This document shows, in pieces, positions 24,301 through 33,994 of a DNA stretch of 50,930 nucleotides (positions are counted from its first letter, which is position 1; each line of letters starts with the position of its first letter). The notes beneath the pieces are model-generated. The model was not told the DNA's origin and searched no databases. It was given only the letters and a program-made list of their open reading frames with translations. Origin of the DNA: a virus; the IMG/VR virus record IMGVR_UViG_3300040815_002915, positions 1 through 50,930 of that record; one strand, 5' to 3'. The position numbers and the translations under genes are program-made.

Positions 24301-27300
24301 AACCTCCACTGATGGTTGCTGTGGCTGTCGCCGATGTAGAATCATCTCCCGTTATGGTCACTGTTGGTGCTACCTCGTATCCTGATCCTCCATGGAAAAC
24401 CGTGATCGATTCCACGTGCTTCCTGTGGTAGTCGTACCACAACTGCCATGGGTACTGCGTGAGCCTAGTGGTCTCTGTCGCCGGGTTGATGGATCTTATC
24501 TTGCCAACGGAATCGTCATAGAACGGTGGGTTGTCAAAATCTGTGATCACACCATCGTGTTGTTCTGGTGCTGAATAACCTAATTTGTATTCTCTTATTT
24601 TGGTGTGATAAGGTTTAACCTCATTGATGTAGTCTTCTATCCAACTGTCTGTGCCTGTGGTGTAGGTCTTCCTTTGATCAAACTGCCTCACCCTGTTCAC
24701 GGCATTGATGAAACTGGTCTTGAACATCCAGTCAACGTATGTTTGTTGTTCTAACACTTTTCTCAGTCCTGTAAAGAATAGTGTGTTGTACTCAACTTTG
24801 AGATCACCTATAAACAGATCATCTCGTAGTGCTGTAAGAACCTTCCTGGTCTCTGTGACGGGCTCCTGGTCGAACGTGTTGTCATCGAAATTGTCATCGC
24901 CGTCATACCCCGTAGCGTCCTGGGTGTAATCATATAATTTTGTTGATAATCTTATGGTACCATTCTCCGTGCCCACGTTCTCCCAACCCGTGGCAGTCCT
25001 CATGAACAGTTTCCAACCTCCCGTGTCCGCTGATGTTACCTTGACGTGTTTGCCCACTGCGAGATCCAGGGTGTCTAGTTCATACTCATAGGTGACCTGT
25101 TTGTCTATCACGGTGTTCTCGTCGTGGGTCATGTCTCCATTGGTCTTGTACCAGTCTGTGTAACTCCAGTAGTTCGAAGTGTTGTATGTCTGTATCCTCG
25201 TCCTTGACCATTCCGTTCCATCCCATTGGTATATCGCCCAGTAGTTGTTGGCGGTCTCGTCTGCTTTGACCAAGTAGTTCACAGTGCCTGAAAGGTCCGC
25301 CGTGTTAAGGTAACCCAGTTCAGCGTAGGTGTCCACCTGTCCGTCCCACAGTCCACTGGCGCTTGTTGGTTCCGCTTCCTTTGAATCTAAATTGGTTAGA
25401 TTGATCTGTCCCACCAGTTGATTCTTCTTCAATACGGAGTTGGCATAATCTATTATCTCCTTGAGTGCCGGATACCTATCCGTGTACCAGCTCTGTCTTG
25501 GTCTCACGTTGTTTCCGTACTTCTGATTCAAAGGTAGGTCCACGTCAGGTACGGCATCGCCCGCGGTGTTCTTGCCGCACAGTGAATCCCACCAGCGAGA
25601 CTCTATCTGGTGTCCTGGCCTGTAGTCTGGATCGCCCTCACGCACCAGTTTCCAAACCGAGTGTGCGTCTCCATCGAACGAGTTGGTCCTGATGTCCACG
25701 TTCAGCACGATGTCGCTGTTGACGAGATCGTTCGCACCGTTTATGATCAGTTTGTTGGTGTCGGTTACCGAGTAGTATTTCATGCCCGAGTTTTCCGGAT
25801 TCCTGATCAGGTTCGCCACAAGTGCCGTGGTGTTCTTCCTGTTCACCACCGAGTTTGATGGGATCGATGATCTGTTCTTGACCCAGAAGTAATATCTGTT
25901 CACGAAAGTGTCTGTCCTAGAACTGTATCTCTGTACCACCGTGAAGTTTTGCTCCGCCTCTCCGGTCACTGTGGCGAATGCACCCTCCTGTGTGCCTGAT
26001 AAAGTGTTCCATTCAGTTGGAGTGAACTGAGATTCCGTCCATTCATATATGTCTATGCTTGATCCTGGGAAAGTTCTACCCCAGTTGTTGACCTTGTATT
26101 CCTGTGTGCCCTGTTCATACCATAACCATTTCACCGTGGATAGATCCCACCATACCTCACCGACATGGTTCTCCGCCCATGGTGTCTTGGTGTTGGCATT
26201 GTCGCCGGTGTTGTACACCGCCGGATCCCATGGGGACTTGATGTTGATCTCTCTGTCCGCCACTCCCAGTATCCTGCCTTTTATTGGGTCATACAGATCG
26301 TAGTAGTCTCTGATCTGTTTGGTCTTGTTGTCAAAATCAAACACCTGTCCAAGTTTGGCTGTGTCAACCAGTGCTGTCTCTGTGGTGATGTTCTTCCATG
26401 CGTACTCGTCCTGCACTGTGAGGTCATAACAGTACATCGTACCGTCATTGCTCAAGCCAGTGTTGCCCTCGTCCTTGGGTGCTCCTATGAACAGGTTGTT
26501 GTCGATCATGCACACACCCCTGCCGTAGTCGTCGTTCTCTGAAACGTTGTCTGATATTATCCTGTCATCCAACACGAACTTGGTGTTGTACACTGTAGCA
26601 GTGTATGCCGCACCTGAACCTGTGTTTAGGTCAACTATGTTGGTGTCCTGTAGGTCGAAAGTGGTCTCACCCGAATCGAATTTCATCGGTCTAGGATTGG
26701 CTGATTTCTCAGCACCTATCGCCAATCTGGTTCCTGACTGGTTCATAGACAGTGATGACCCAAACCTGGCGTCACTTATGTCACCTGGCTCGTTTATCGT
26801 GTGATCCAGTGTGTAGGTGTTGGTTGAACCGTCCCTGTTCCATTTGTAGATGTATACCGCACCCGCGTCTGCCTGGTCCGTGTTGTCAAAACCAGGTGCT
26901 CCTATGGCCAGCGTCGTACCGTCCTTGCTCATGGCTATACTATCACCGAACGCTGTGTTCAAGGTCGAACCGTCCTCTTCCACCCCTGTCAGCGTCTGTA
27001 CCAGTGCGAATGAATTGATTGTGCTGTCGTCATTGGCCTGCGATGTCCTCACGAATATCTCCACCTTGCCGGCATTGCCTGGTGCCAATGAGCTCACGGC
27101 AAGTATGTCGCCGTTATCATTTACTTCTAGTTTGTGTCCAAACCGCTGTCCCGAACCACCCGCTGGTGCGTCGATTATTAGATCCTGTGTCCAAGTGTCG
27201 TATGTTGAACCGTCAGCACCTATGCCCCAGGTGTACATGTAAACCCTACCCGTGTCGTTGTTGTGTCCAGGTGCTGACACAAACAGATACTTCTGGTTGG

Positions 27301-30300
27301 TGCTCCTGGTTGATCCTGCTGTGGGTTCCGCAATCTTGTGTGCCCAACCAAAATTCAAATCTTCGTTTGCTGTGGATCCGTCTGTGGGTGCGGTCAGCGT
27401 TGAAAGAGGACCATACTTGAATGTGTCTGGATCCCACACATAAACTTTCACAAGTCCTTCGTTGTAATATCTAGTGCTTCCGTCATTGGTCAGCACGTTT
27501 GTGTATGGCGCTCCAGCAATCACGAAGTTCTCATCAGTACTGATAGAAAGAGATTCACCCAATCTACTGGTGTTGTCATCATTTTCGGTCATTGTCACCG
27601 TGCTCTGTACCGAGTATTCCGTACCCGCCGAGTGACTTGACCTGAACAGGAAGTGTATTTCGCCTTGTCCCTTGCCCGGTGCCGATACAACCGCTGTCCT
27701 TCCATCGTTACGTGCCACTACACGATAACCAAAACTTTGGTCTGATGTCGCTGTGTCTGGCGACAGTGTCCTGAATTCTGTGTATGGATCCTGCTTCTCG
27801 TAAACACGCCACAGTCCCGAACTGTCCGCGTCTGCGAAAACCTTGTCGCCCTCTACCTTGACCTGTTGGTTTTCGTCCTTGTCGTTGTAAACATTGTAGT
27901 TGATTCTGTCATTGACGTTGTCCATTGAACTCAACCTCACAGAGATGAACTTGTACACATTGCCGTAACTGTCCGCTGTGGAACCGTCCGCCAAGGTTGG
28001 GATGAAGTTGACATTGTCCTCGTAGTCCACGATCACGGTCCTGTGATCTGGCACGCTGACCACCTGAAAAACCCTGTTCAGTGTGATAGCCTCGCTGTTT
28101 GAGATTGCGAAGTAGTCGGCCTCCGTGGTGTTGGTGCCCGCGGATAAGCCATGTGATCCCGTGAACTGTATCAACAGTCTGGTACCATTCTCAGATGTGC
28201 TGAGTTGGTCTATCTTGATCCCGGCATTGGTCATCCTGAACACGTCCCAGTCCTTGTTCTGCTTGTTGGCCACCCATATGAGATCGTTCTTGGTGATCGA
28301 GTTAATGTCAAGGTTCAGTAGATCTGATATGTCAAACGCTGTGTGCTGTACCTGTTCTGGCTGTGGATAGCCCGCTGTCTTGTAGACCTGTACCCTTTCT
28401 CTGTCCACTCCGGCCTTGGTATAGTCTAATTGTGAAAAAGTGGTAGCGGCCGTGTACTCCACAGGTTTACTGTAAAGGTTCTCTTTGATTACCGCCAATG
28501 ATCTGCGGTATTCTTTTGTGTCTGCCGTATTATCTAAAAGTTCAACACTTTGAGGATCTGTGTTTACTTCATCGTCACTCAAAGTGATCTGTATGTTTTC
28601 CTTTGAGTCAGTGTTCCCAAAGACACCGGTCCTGATCATCCACTCCGGGTATAGGCTTAAATCGATGTCTGAGTTCTCATACTTGGCCTTGAGCAGTTTG
28701 TCTATTGCGGACTGTGTGCCCTTCTCCCTAATGTACCCTTGATAGAACTTGTACTGAGAAACATCATTTACGAACAGGTTCTCCAGATAATCTCTAGATT
28801 GGTATCCTATCAGTCGTTGTGCCAACTGTTGTTGTGATTCATCGAAGTTGTTGGTCTCGAGATTGTAAAAATCATTGAATTGAGATATCTTGTAGTCGAA
28901 GTTGGGTATCAACTGTGGTGCTGGCTTGTCTGATTTCAGTGTCCAGTTAATGCTGTCAAATGTACCTGTTGAGTTATGATTGATCTTCGCAACGTAGAAC
29001 TTGCCTTGGTATTCCACAGAATCCCCTATCCTGTAATCAGTGTTGGCTTTCCAGTACGTAACCTGTGCGGCGTCGAAAACAAAACCTGGTGCGTAGTAGT
29101 CGCCGTTCCAATTGGCTGTCTTCCAGCCCACTAGTTTCAACCTCTGTTGTCTGAATCCCGTAAATGGTTCATATATTATGTCTGAGAACACTGTGCTGTT
29201 ATCAAAGATCAATACGTGTTCCTTCTGTACCGTGTTCAATGAAATATTATATAAGCCAACTTCTTGTGACTTGATACTCAAATCAAAAGTCTTGCCCACA
29301 CGTTTTGTGCTGATCTCACGTATGTCTATCTTCCTACCTCCAGCGTCTAACAATGAGTAGTCGCCCGCTAGGTTCCTTAACCTGCCCACTATACTGTTGT
29401 TGGTGTCTAACTCAAAGCCATCCGCGGCCGGTGACACTGTGATAGCCGACCCTGGTGCCCATTCCTGTGTGGTCCAGAACAGGAATTCCCTCACGGCGTT
29501 GGTCCAGTTTAGGGTCTCCTTTAACTCATTGGAATACTTGTTGAATCGGAAACCCTGCGATTCCAACCAGTGTCCGTATCCCAGTAGGAAATCCGCCACG
29601 TCCTGGATGGTGCTGAACACATAGCCATAAGGTATGGTCTGCACGGTCTCTTGATAATTTTTGTGTTGTGAAACAGCCACAGATCCTGTCACAGACAAGG
29701 TGCCACCGACAGTGGATTTCACCGGATAGTTGAACTTGAAGTAAGGTTTGGTTGTTGAGTAACCTAATACTTTGTATCCTCCTAGTAGTGTCGACCCGTC
29801 TGCACTTATGTCCGTGTTTTTTTCTATCAGCACGCCTGAGTAGCCAAAGCTCTCGACCGGATTGGATGTCCTAAATAGTATTTTGTAGTTCTCATCAGGT
29901 ATGAATTTAGATCCTGCCGTAGACCCGGGCGATACAGAATCTGTCAACACTTTGATGTTGTCTTTGTCTGTGAATCCTCCTAACTTATAGGCCAGCTGAA
30001 CATCCATACCTTTCATCTTGTCATAATAGAAAGAAACTGGATCCAAGTTCTTTGACACCATGTGGTTCACAACAAACACTTGGTATCCTGCTGTCTGATA
30101 TCTGGTTGTCGTGCCCGTGTTATTGTTCGTCGAAGTTTCGAGGTGATACTTGGCCGTTGATAAAACTTTCCTTATTCCCGTGTCGGTGTATATCTGGTTT
30201 CCCGCAACGTTGATCGATAACCTGGACACGTCAAAGAAGTTCGAGAAAAACTTGGCCGGTTTGGTTATGGCCAGTGTTTTCATAATTGTGAAAGGGTATG

Positions 30301-33300
30301 CTGATGATCTCCTCCAAGAGGTCTCCGCTGGTGCCTGATCACCAAACTTCCAAGGCTGTCTCCTGCCCGGTATGTCAAAATTATCTATCAGTCCCGCCGC
30401 TATGGGATCAAGCAAGTTACCGGAAGCGTCCACTGGTAGGTAGTTGGTGATGCCTGGCTTGCCGTACCTGCCGGCCGCTGTGGCCACAGCGTCCCAAAGT
30501 ATGTCGTTGCCTGACGTGTAAGGTGCAGGCCCGTAGGTGTCCTCCCAGGTGCTTGGTTTCTCTGAATAGCCCAACATCTCCCATGGTCTGGTGTGTGGTG
30601 CATCAGTGTCGTAGTGGTACTTGTAGATGGCTCTCCAGTGTCCTGGCAGTTTGGCACCTGTAAGCCTACCTGTTGAATTCGCGTAGTTGTAGGTGAATGG
30701 TGAGCCCTCTGTGAACGTGGTGTTGTTGATGTACTGCACACTGTTCCTTCCTGCCCAGGCATAGAAGTCGGTGCCCATTACATCATCGATCTCCGCCAAT
30801 GTGTAATCGGTTGATGTGAAAGCACTTGGCGATACATCGTGTATGTCTAATAGTGTTGGATCATAAGCAGTCTTACAGTTGTTGTATATCCTCTTTTCGA
30901 GTTCCAGTATAAGATCATCTCGTTCATCACCGTAGGCCTTTATTATCGATCCATCGTGTTTCCTGATCACTGTCTGGCTGGTCACATAGGTGTCGTCTGT
31001 GAAGGATTCAGGCGTGAATTTTGGATACATTCCCAACTTGGTCGGAGTTGGCGGAATGTAACTTCCGGTTGTGTCGGCGTAATCCTTGATCACTATCTTG
31101 TCGCCCACTGCAAGTGCTTTAGATATTGTAATACTATCGTCAGTTGTGCTGAATGTGTAGTCTGTGCCTAATATTAATTGTGTGTCGTTGACGTACACAT
31201 ACACCGCCCTGTTGCTCAGTGTTGTGACACTGTGCTGTGAGTCTATTGCGTAGTCTTTCTGTGATGTTCCCTGTACCGTGTATGTCCTAGTGGACACGTT
31301 CTGTCCCCAACCAACCATGTCCTCATAGAAGAACGGGAACGAGCTGTTCCTACCCAAGTTGATGCTTTCTATTATCTCATCCACCCTGTCTCTGGCCACA
31401 CCCTCATATGCCGTGCCGGTCGCTTTTGTCAAGAATGTGTTGTACCATTTTTCGTATTCCTGGTTGACATAATCTATGGCCGTTATGGCATTGGCCTCCT
31501 GGTCAACTAAATTGAATATCGCTGGCACCAGTGGTGCCTCGTGTTGGTGTATAGTACCACCTTTCAATCTCGCTTCCGGTATGTCTCTGAGATTTGTAGC
31601 ACCCGGCACCGTGCCTGTGAGATCTTGGTTCTTGTCGAATATGTCGGTGACGTGTTTAAGTATCTGTCCATACGTGAACGTGCCTATGGTCTGGTTTAGG
31701 CTGTTCGTGCTCAGATTCTCAGGTATCTCGTATATGCCCTTGTCGGCAACTTTCACGGCATTGCTGTAACCGGCTATCCTTATCTGGTCGTTGACTTTAA
31801 GTTCATTGACGAACCTGATGTACTTGTTGGTTGTACCGTTGACCAAGGTGTAGTCCGTGGTCAAGGTCTTCCTCACTCCGTTCACGGACACTGATACTTC
31901 TAGATCGGTCAACGAATTGGAATCCTTGTAGAAATCAATCGGGAACAGCCTCTTCTCCGTGGCGTCCACGATGTGCGTCCTTATCACACGCTGTTTGCTC
32001 TCGTTGGTCCGCTTGATCCAAGCACTCTTCGAGTTATGCGTAGTCCGGCCCGTGGTGTAGTGTAGGTGTCCCTCGGCCAAATTTTTGGTGGTTGTCTTGC
32101 CATCCACTTGATACGTGAACGTGCCTGACGTGTGGTCTGATTCAAAAACGATGTCGCCCACGTTGTTGATGGTGTTGTACTTGACCTTTATCCCCAGCAC
32201 CGTGTCTGTAGTTGCCGTGTCTGAAGTGGCATAGGCAAACACTTTGGCTCCCTCGAAAGACGAGTTGGGATACGCAGTGGCGTCATCGAAACTGGTGTGG
32301 TTGTTGTCGTACATGTTGAACAACGGCTGTTGGTTCAGCGTGGTCTTCTGTTGCGTGGCCTTCCACAATGTGGTGGCCTCATCATAGTAGTATGACTTGC
32401 CCTTGTTGTTGACACCACCCTTGACGAACACTGTGTCCTTGTCCAGTGCGGTGCCGTTGGTGTCTTCGTTCAAAGTTAACGACAGCACAGTGGAATCACC
32501 CGCGTCCACGAAGTTGGCCACGTATATCTTGCTCCTGACCAGGGGATCCGTGTCCGCTGAGAATATGATCCTCATACCGTCCGTTATGGCCGTCTCGTCA
32601 GCGAAGTATCCAAACTGTCCTGACACATCACTGAAGGCGTCCTTGGTTGTGGTGTCAAAAAGATCCACTGGATTCTTGGCCACAGTTCCTGAGTTGTATA
32701 GTGACAGTCCCGAATCAAATTCTATTATGGGTCTCTTGGCCCTGTCGGTCTCATCCAGCACGGTCGTCGTACCATTTACCTGCGACGCTTTTTCTATCAC
32801 TGATCTGTGGAACCACCTGTTGTATCTAGACCATGCGTTGTGGTCTAATGAATCCCTCTTGATGGTTATGTAATCCTTGTCCACGGGAGAACCGTCGGTG
32901 GCGTAGCTCTCTGGAGTGGCCAGCACCGTAGTATCGGTCAAAGTGATCGCATCACCCACACCTTCCACGTAGTACTCTTTGTTCCTGTACGCGGCTGGCA
33001 CCTTGCTGGAAGTGAACTTTATCTTCATGCCGTTTGAAAATGACAGCGTTCTTAATTTGTAGTTCTTGACTCCCACTATGTCGTCGGCCACGTTGATCTG
33101 AGATGTGGAGGTCACGGTCCTGATGTGTAATATGCCGTACATGCCGTCATGGTTACCGCACTGATAGTATAAAGTGTCTGGCGCTCCGTCTGGCACTACA
33201 AATGTCACAGTGCCCTGATCGGCACCGTTGTTGGTCACACCCGATGTATAAAGTACTGATGTCGAACCGTCCGCACCAATGCCATCCCTGCTGGGCTCGG

Positions 33301-33994
33301 TCATGATGTAGAATGGATGTCCCTGTGCTTCCACCGTGAACTTGTAGGTGTTGCCCCTCCAGAGCGTAATCTCTGGATTCCTCTCGTTTTCGAGATGTCG
33401 GAAAGTGTATGCCCTTCCGGACGATCCGTCATCGGGCAGTGCTTCAACTGTGTATTCGGCCACCGCGCCCGTGCCGACCGAATCTATCGTGATAGCACTT
33501 GGTCCATCGGGTAGCCAGTAGTACTCCCTGTAGTTCACCAACTTGTCATAATCTATCGCTGGGTTCCAACTGTACACGGTCTCCTTGTTGAGCCTGTCGT
33601 GATTGTTGACCTTGCCTCCCAGGTACTTTATCTGATTAATGTAGTCGTCGTATGTTCCCGTGAACTTGACTTGATCCTCCGGATTCACAGAAGTGGTGTC
33701 TTTATCTGTGTAGGTCACAGCAGGTTCTAATTGATATGCGAACCTATCCCTGCTGGTGGCACCTATGTATCTGTCTGTTATTTGTCTGGTGTAGGCGTCC
33801 TGCCTACCAATGTAACCATCTAATCTCTCCAGTTGACCTTTTTGTACTAACGGATCCAGTGTGCTGGCGAGAAAACGTTGGTTTGTGTCGGTCCTGTAGA
33901 ATGCCGGTAGGTGTTGTACTGTTCTACGGTATTCGTTATCGCCTTGCTTGACGACTTCGTTGTTGGTCAGTGCGTTTGTTGGATTGTCGGCCAT
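21371..33994 (-). CDS. giant virion protein (4207 residues) with cupredoxin-like and FG-GAP-type regions
   Basis: This 12.6-kb gene follows gp6 directly: its ATG overlaps the gp6 stop as TAATG. Residues about 1-165 form a head region (LPAFYRTDTNQRFLASTLDP, with a 'WxPxxDYDKLVNYREYYW' piece). Residues about 190-295 look like a cupredoxin with all four type-1 copper ligands: H226 (GHPF), C279, H282 and M285 (YYQCGNHDGM). A middle region, about 2080-2525, has FG-GAP-like blades (FGxxxxxxxDGxxxxxxAPG...GxVYxY). The last 1000 residues hold many short beta modules, for example TGDGSTKTFTL. The protein probably forms a long part of the baseplate or a host-contact fiber. Domain limits are approximate, and copper binding is not shown. 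Confidence 0.85.
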   Translation of the reverse strand: MADNPTNALTNNEVVKQGDNEYRRTVQHLPAFYRTDTNQRFLASTLDPLVQKGQLERLDGYIGRQDAYTRQITDRYIGATSRDRFAYQLEPAVTYTDKDTTSVNPEDQVKFTGTYDDYINQIKYLGGKVNNHDRLNKETVYSWNPAIDYDKLVNYREYYWLPDGPSAITIDSVGTGAVAEYTVEALPDDGSSGRAYTFRHLENERNPEITLWRGNTYKFTVEAQGHPFYIMTEPSRDGIGADGSTSVLYTSGVTNNGADQGTVTFVVPDGAPDTLYYQCGNHDGMYGILHIRTVTSTSQINVADDIVGVKNYKLRTLSFSNGMKIKFTSSKVPAAYRNKEYYVEGVGDAITLTDTTVLATPESYATDGSPVDKDYITIKRDSLDHNAWSRYNRWFHRSVIEKASQVNGTTTVLDETDRAKRPIIEFDSGLSLYNSGTVAKNPVDLFDTTTKDAFSDVSGQFGYFADETAITDGMRIIFSADTDPLVRSKIYVANFVDAGDSTVLSLTLNEDTNGTALDKDTVFVKGGVNNKGKSYYYDEATTLWKATQQKTTLNQQPLFNMYDNNHTSFDDATAYPNSSFEGAKVFAYATSDTATTDTVLGIKVKYNTINNVGDIVFESDHTSGTFTYQVDGKTTTKNLAEGHLHYTTGRTTHNSKSAWIKRTNESKQRVIRTHIVDATEKRLFPIDFYKDSNSLTDLEVSVSVNGVRKTLTTDYTLVNGTTNKYIRFVNELKVNDQIRIAGYSNAVKVADKGIYEIPENLSTNSLNQTIGTFTYGQILKHVTDIFDKNQDLTGTVPGATNLRDIPEARLKGGTIHQHEAPLVPAIFNLVDQEANAITAIDYVNQEYEKWYNTFLTKATGTAYEGVARDRVDEIIESINLGRNSSFPFFYEDMVGWGQNVSTRTYTVQGTSQKDYAIDSQHSVTTLSNRAVYVYVNDTQLILGTDYTFSTTDDSITISKALAVGDKIVIKDYADTTGSYIPPTPTKLGMYPKFTPESFTDDTYVTSQTVIRKHDGSIIKAYGDERDDLILELEKRIYNNCKTAYDPTLLDIHDVSPSAFTSTDYTLAEIDDVMGTDFYAWAGRNSVQYINNTTFTEGSPFTYNYANSTGRLTGAKLPGHWRAIYKYHYDTDAPHTRPWEMLGYSEKPSTWEDTYGPAPYTSGNDILWDAVATAAGRYGKPGITNYLPVDASGNLLDPIAAGLIDNFDIPGRRQPWKFGDQAPAETSWRRSSAYPFTIMKTLAITKPAKFFSNFFDVSRLSINVAGNQIYTDTGIRKVLSTAKYHLETSTNNNTGTTTRYQTAGYQVFVVNHMVSKNLDPVSFYYDKMKGMDVQLAYKLGGFTDKDNIKVLTDSVSPGSTAGSKFIPDENYKILFRTSNPVESFGYSGVLIEKNTDISADGSTLLGGYKVLGYSTTKPYFKFNYPVKSTVGGTLSVTGSVAVSQHKNYQETVQTIPYGYVFSTIQDVADFLLGYGHWLESQGFRFNKYSNELKETLNWTNAVREFLFWTTQEWAPGSAITVSPAADGFELDTNNSIVGRLRNLAGDYSLLDAGGRKIDIREISTKRVGKTFDLSIKSQEVGLYNISLNTVQKEHVLIFDNSTVFSDIIYEPFTGFRQQRLKLVGWKTANWNGDYYAPGFVFDAAQVTYWKANTDYRIGDSVEYQGKFYVAKINHNSTGTFDSINWTLKSDKPAPQLIPNFDYKISQFNDFYNLETNNFDESQQQLAQRLIGYQSRDYLENLFVNDVSQYKFYQGYIREKGTQSAIDKLLKAKYENSDIDLSLYPEWMIRTGVFGNTDSKENIQITLSDDEVNTDPQSVELLDNTADTKEYRRSLAVIKENLYSKPVEYTAATTFSQLDYTKAGVDRERVQVYKTAGYPQPEQVQHTAFDISDLLNLDINSITKNDLIWVANKQNKDWDVFRMTNAGIKIDQLSTSENGTRLLIQFTGSHGLSAGTNTTEADYFAISNSEAITLNRVFQVVSVPDHRTVIVDYEDNVNFIPTLADGSTADSYGNVYKFISVRLSSMDNVNDRINYNVYNDKDENQQVKVEGDKVFADADSSGLWRVYEKQDPYTEFRTLSPDTATSDQSFGYRVVARNDGRTAVVSAPGKGQGEIHFLFRSSHSAGTEYSVQSTVTMTENDDNTSRLGESLSISTDENFVIAGAPYTNVLTNDGSTRYYNEGLVKVYVWDPDTFKYGPLSTLTAPTDGSTANEDLNFGWAHKIAEPTAGSTRSTNQKYLFVSAPGHNNDTGRVYMYTWGIGADGSTYDTWTQDLIIDAPAGGSGQRFGHKLEVNDNGDILAVSSLAPGNAGKVEIFVRTSQANDDSTINSFALVQTLTGVEEDGSTLNTAFGDSIAMSKDGTTLAIGAPGFDNTDQADAGAVYIYKWNRDGSTNTYTLDHTINEPGDISDARFGSSLSMNQSGTRLAIGAEKSANPRPMKFDSGETTFDLQDTNIVDLNTGSGAAYTATVYNTKFVLDDRIISDNVSENDDYGRGVCMIDNNLFIGAPKDEGNTGLSNDGTMYCYDLTVQDEYAWKNITTETALVDTAKLGQVFDFDNKTKQIRDYYDLYDPIKGRILGVADREINIKSPWDPAVYNTGDNANTKTPWAENHVGEVWWDLSTVKWLWYEQGTQEYKVNNWGRTFPGSSIDIYEWTESQFTPTEWNTLSGTQEGAFATVTGEAEQNFTVVQRYSSRTDTFVNRYYFWVKNRSSIPSNSVVNRKNTTALVANLIRNPENSGMKYYSVTDTNKLIINGANDLVNSDIVLNVDIRTNSFDGDAHSVWKLVREGDPDYRPGHQIESRWWDSLCGKNTAGDAVPDVDLPLNQKYGNNVRPRQSWYTDRYPALKEIIDYANSVLKKNQLVGQINLTNLDSKEAEPTSASGLWDGQVDTYAELGYLNTADLSGTVNYLVKADETANNYWAIYQWDGTEWSRTRIQTYNTSNYWSYTDWYKTNGDMTHDENTVIDKQVTYEYELDTLDLAVGKHVKVTSADTGGWKLFMRTATGWENVGTENGTIRLSTKLYDYTQDATGYDGDDNFDDNTFDQEPVTETRKVLTALRDDLFIGDLKVEYNTLFFTGLRKVLEQQTYVDWMFKTSFINAVNRVRQFDQRKTYTTGTDSWIEDYINEVKPYHTKIREYKLGYSAPEQHDGVITDFDNPPFYDDSVGKIRSINPATETTRLTQYPWQLWYDYHRKHVESITVFHGGSGYEVAPTVTITGDDSTSATATATISGGSVTAITVTGIGFGYSTTPTVTITGGKADGSTPSDVAKAYANLGNDLVRDFNTTIKFDRIASTSTVVDWAANTSYAYGDKIRYNNELYKAVSAFTSTTDFDDNIGAVSKYYGDESGLTAADRIKGFYTPSAGMPGNELSQVMSGVDYGGTMVTGLLFTQSQGWDQSAWYDYPWDNYGLSRTVPFLADGSTATYTFPTAPESGTVYYVYTSKDDSTRTKLSDIITGDGSTKTFTLSTTPDENALVEFIPSDDDGVLTPTDDRTLDSIIKGGLFTKDGLYASALGSAPSDINVDGDEFLSPTTSYAPEEVVPGQIFDTVDIKVYTSPESGVPFITENTYIGNGSTTTYSIGDYPGTLASVMVTVDGVTKKVSLDGSTAADYTVDVSAKTITFTSAPANTSIITTKVFAISGQNYRVLDQYTGDGSTVEFATSVREDFNIDSTASEIYVTKNGLPTTAFTSTVSSGSSFSNTLTITFVEPPAAGDFIQVAGFQKTVASRSVAQIRAEDMTYDGSTTNYAITYPPGSVTPLHGLTIVEMGGKILRGPDTTYYVGDGTTYTFGIASGLSDGSTVDPAKVITNSNQIEVHYNGRKLVEGALPSGNYTVDLGTQTVSTNAPANPGDVVAITTLVDKQYYVDSSSSSPALVLDITQLTTDGFSAGPMRVTTFNNALGMKMRREVLEGRPSGVHELYYTPLNASYMFVWLNGEQLAQGFDYTLSGSTITISGKTITSSDRLDVMYFALESATGAVGYRIFKDMMNRTFYKRISKTHTTQLTQTLAVDDETITVADGSVLANPQTVIGLDGSTVSTIIPGVVFIGKERIEYFTKSNNSLGQLKRGTLGTGTKEHGSGTAVVDASGTQTIPYVDTVYTNTFTGDGSTIAFTLSQTPTSASELDIFIGGQRLLLTSEDGSTINYSVDGSTPVVTLSSAPADAVQIKILHKRGQVWYTAKDGNPADGKGLQGSTTQQARFIAEEPTNSPE

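Noticed and set aside
21387-33951. Many plus-strand ORFs of 60-160 codons opposite the giant gene
   Set aside because: They have Ser/Pro/Arg-rich composition of antisense frames, no ribosome sites and no recognisable motifs.
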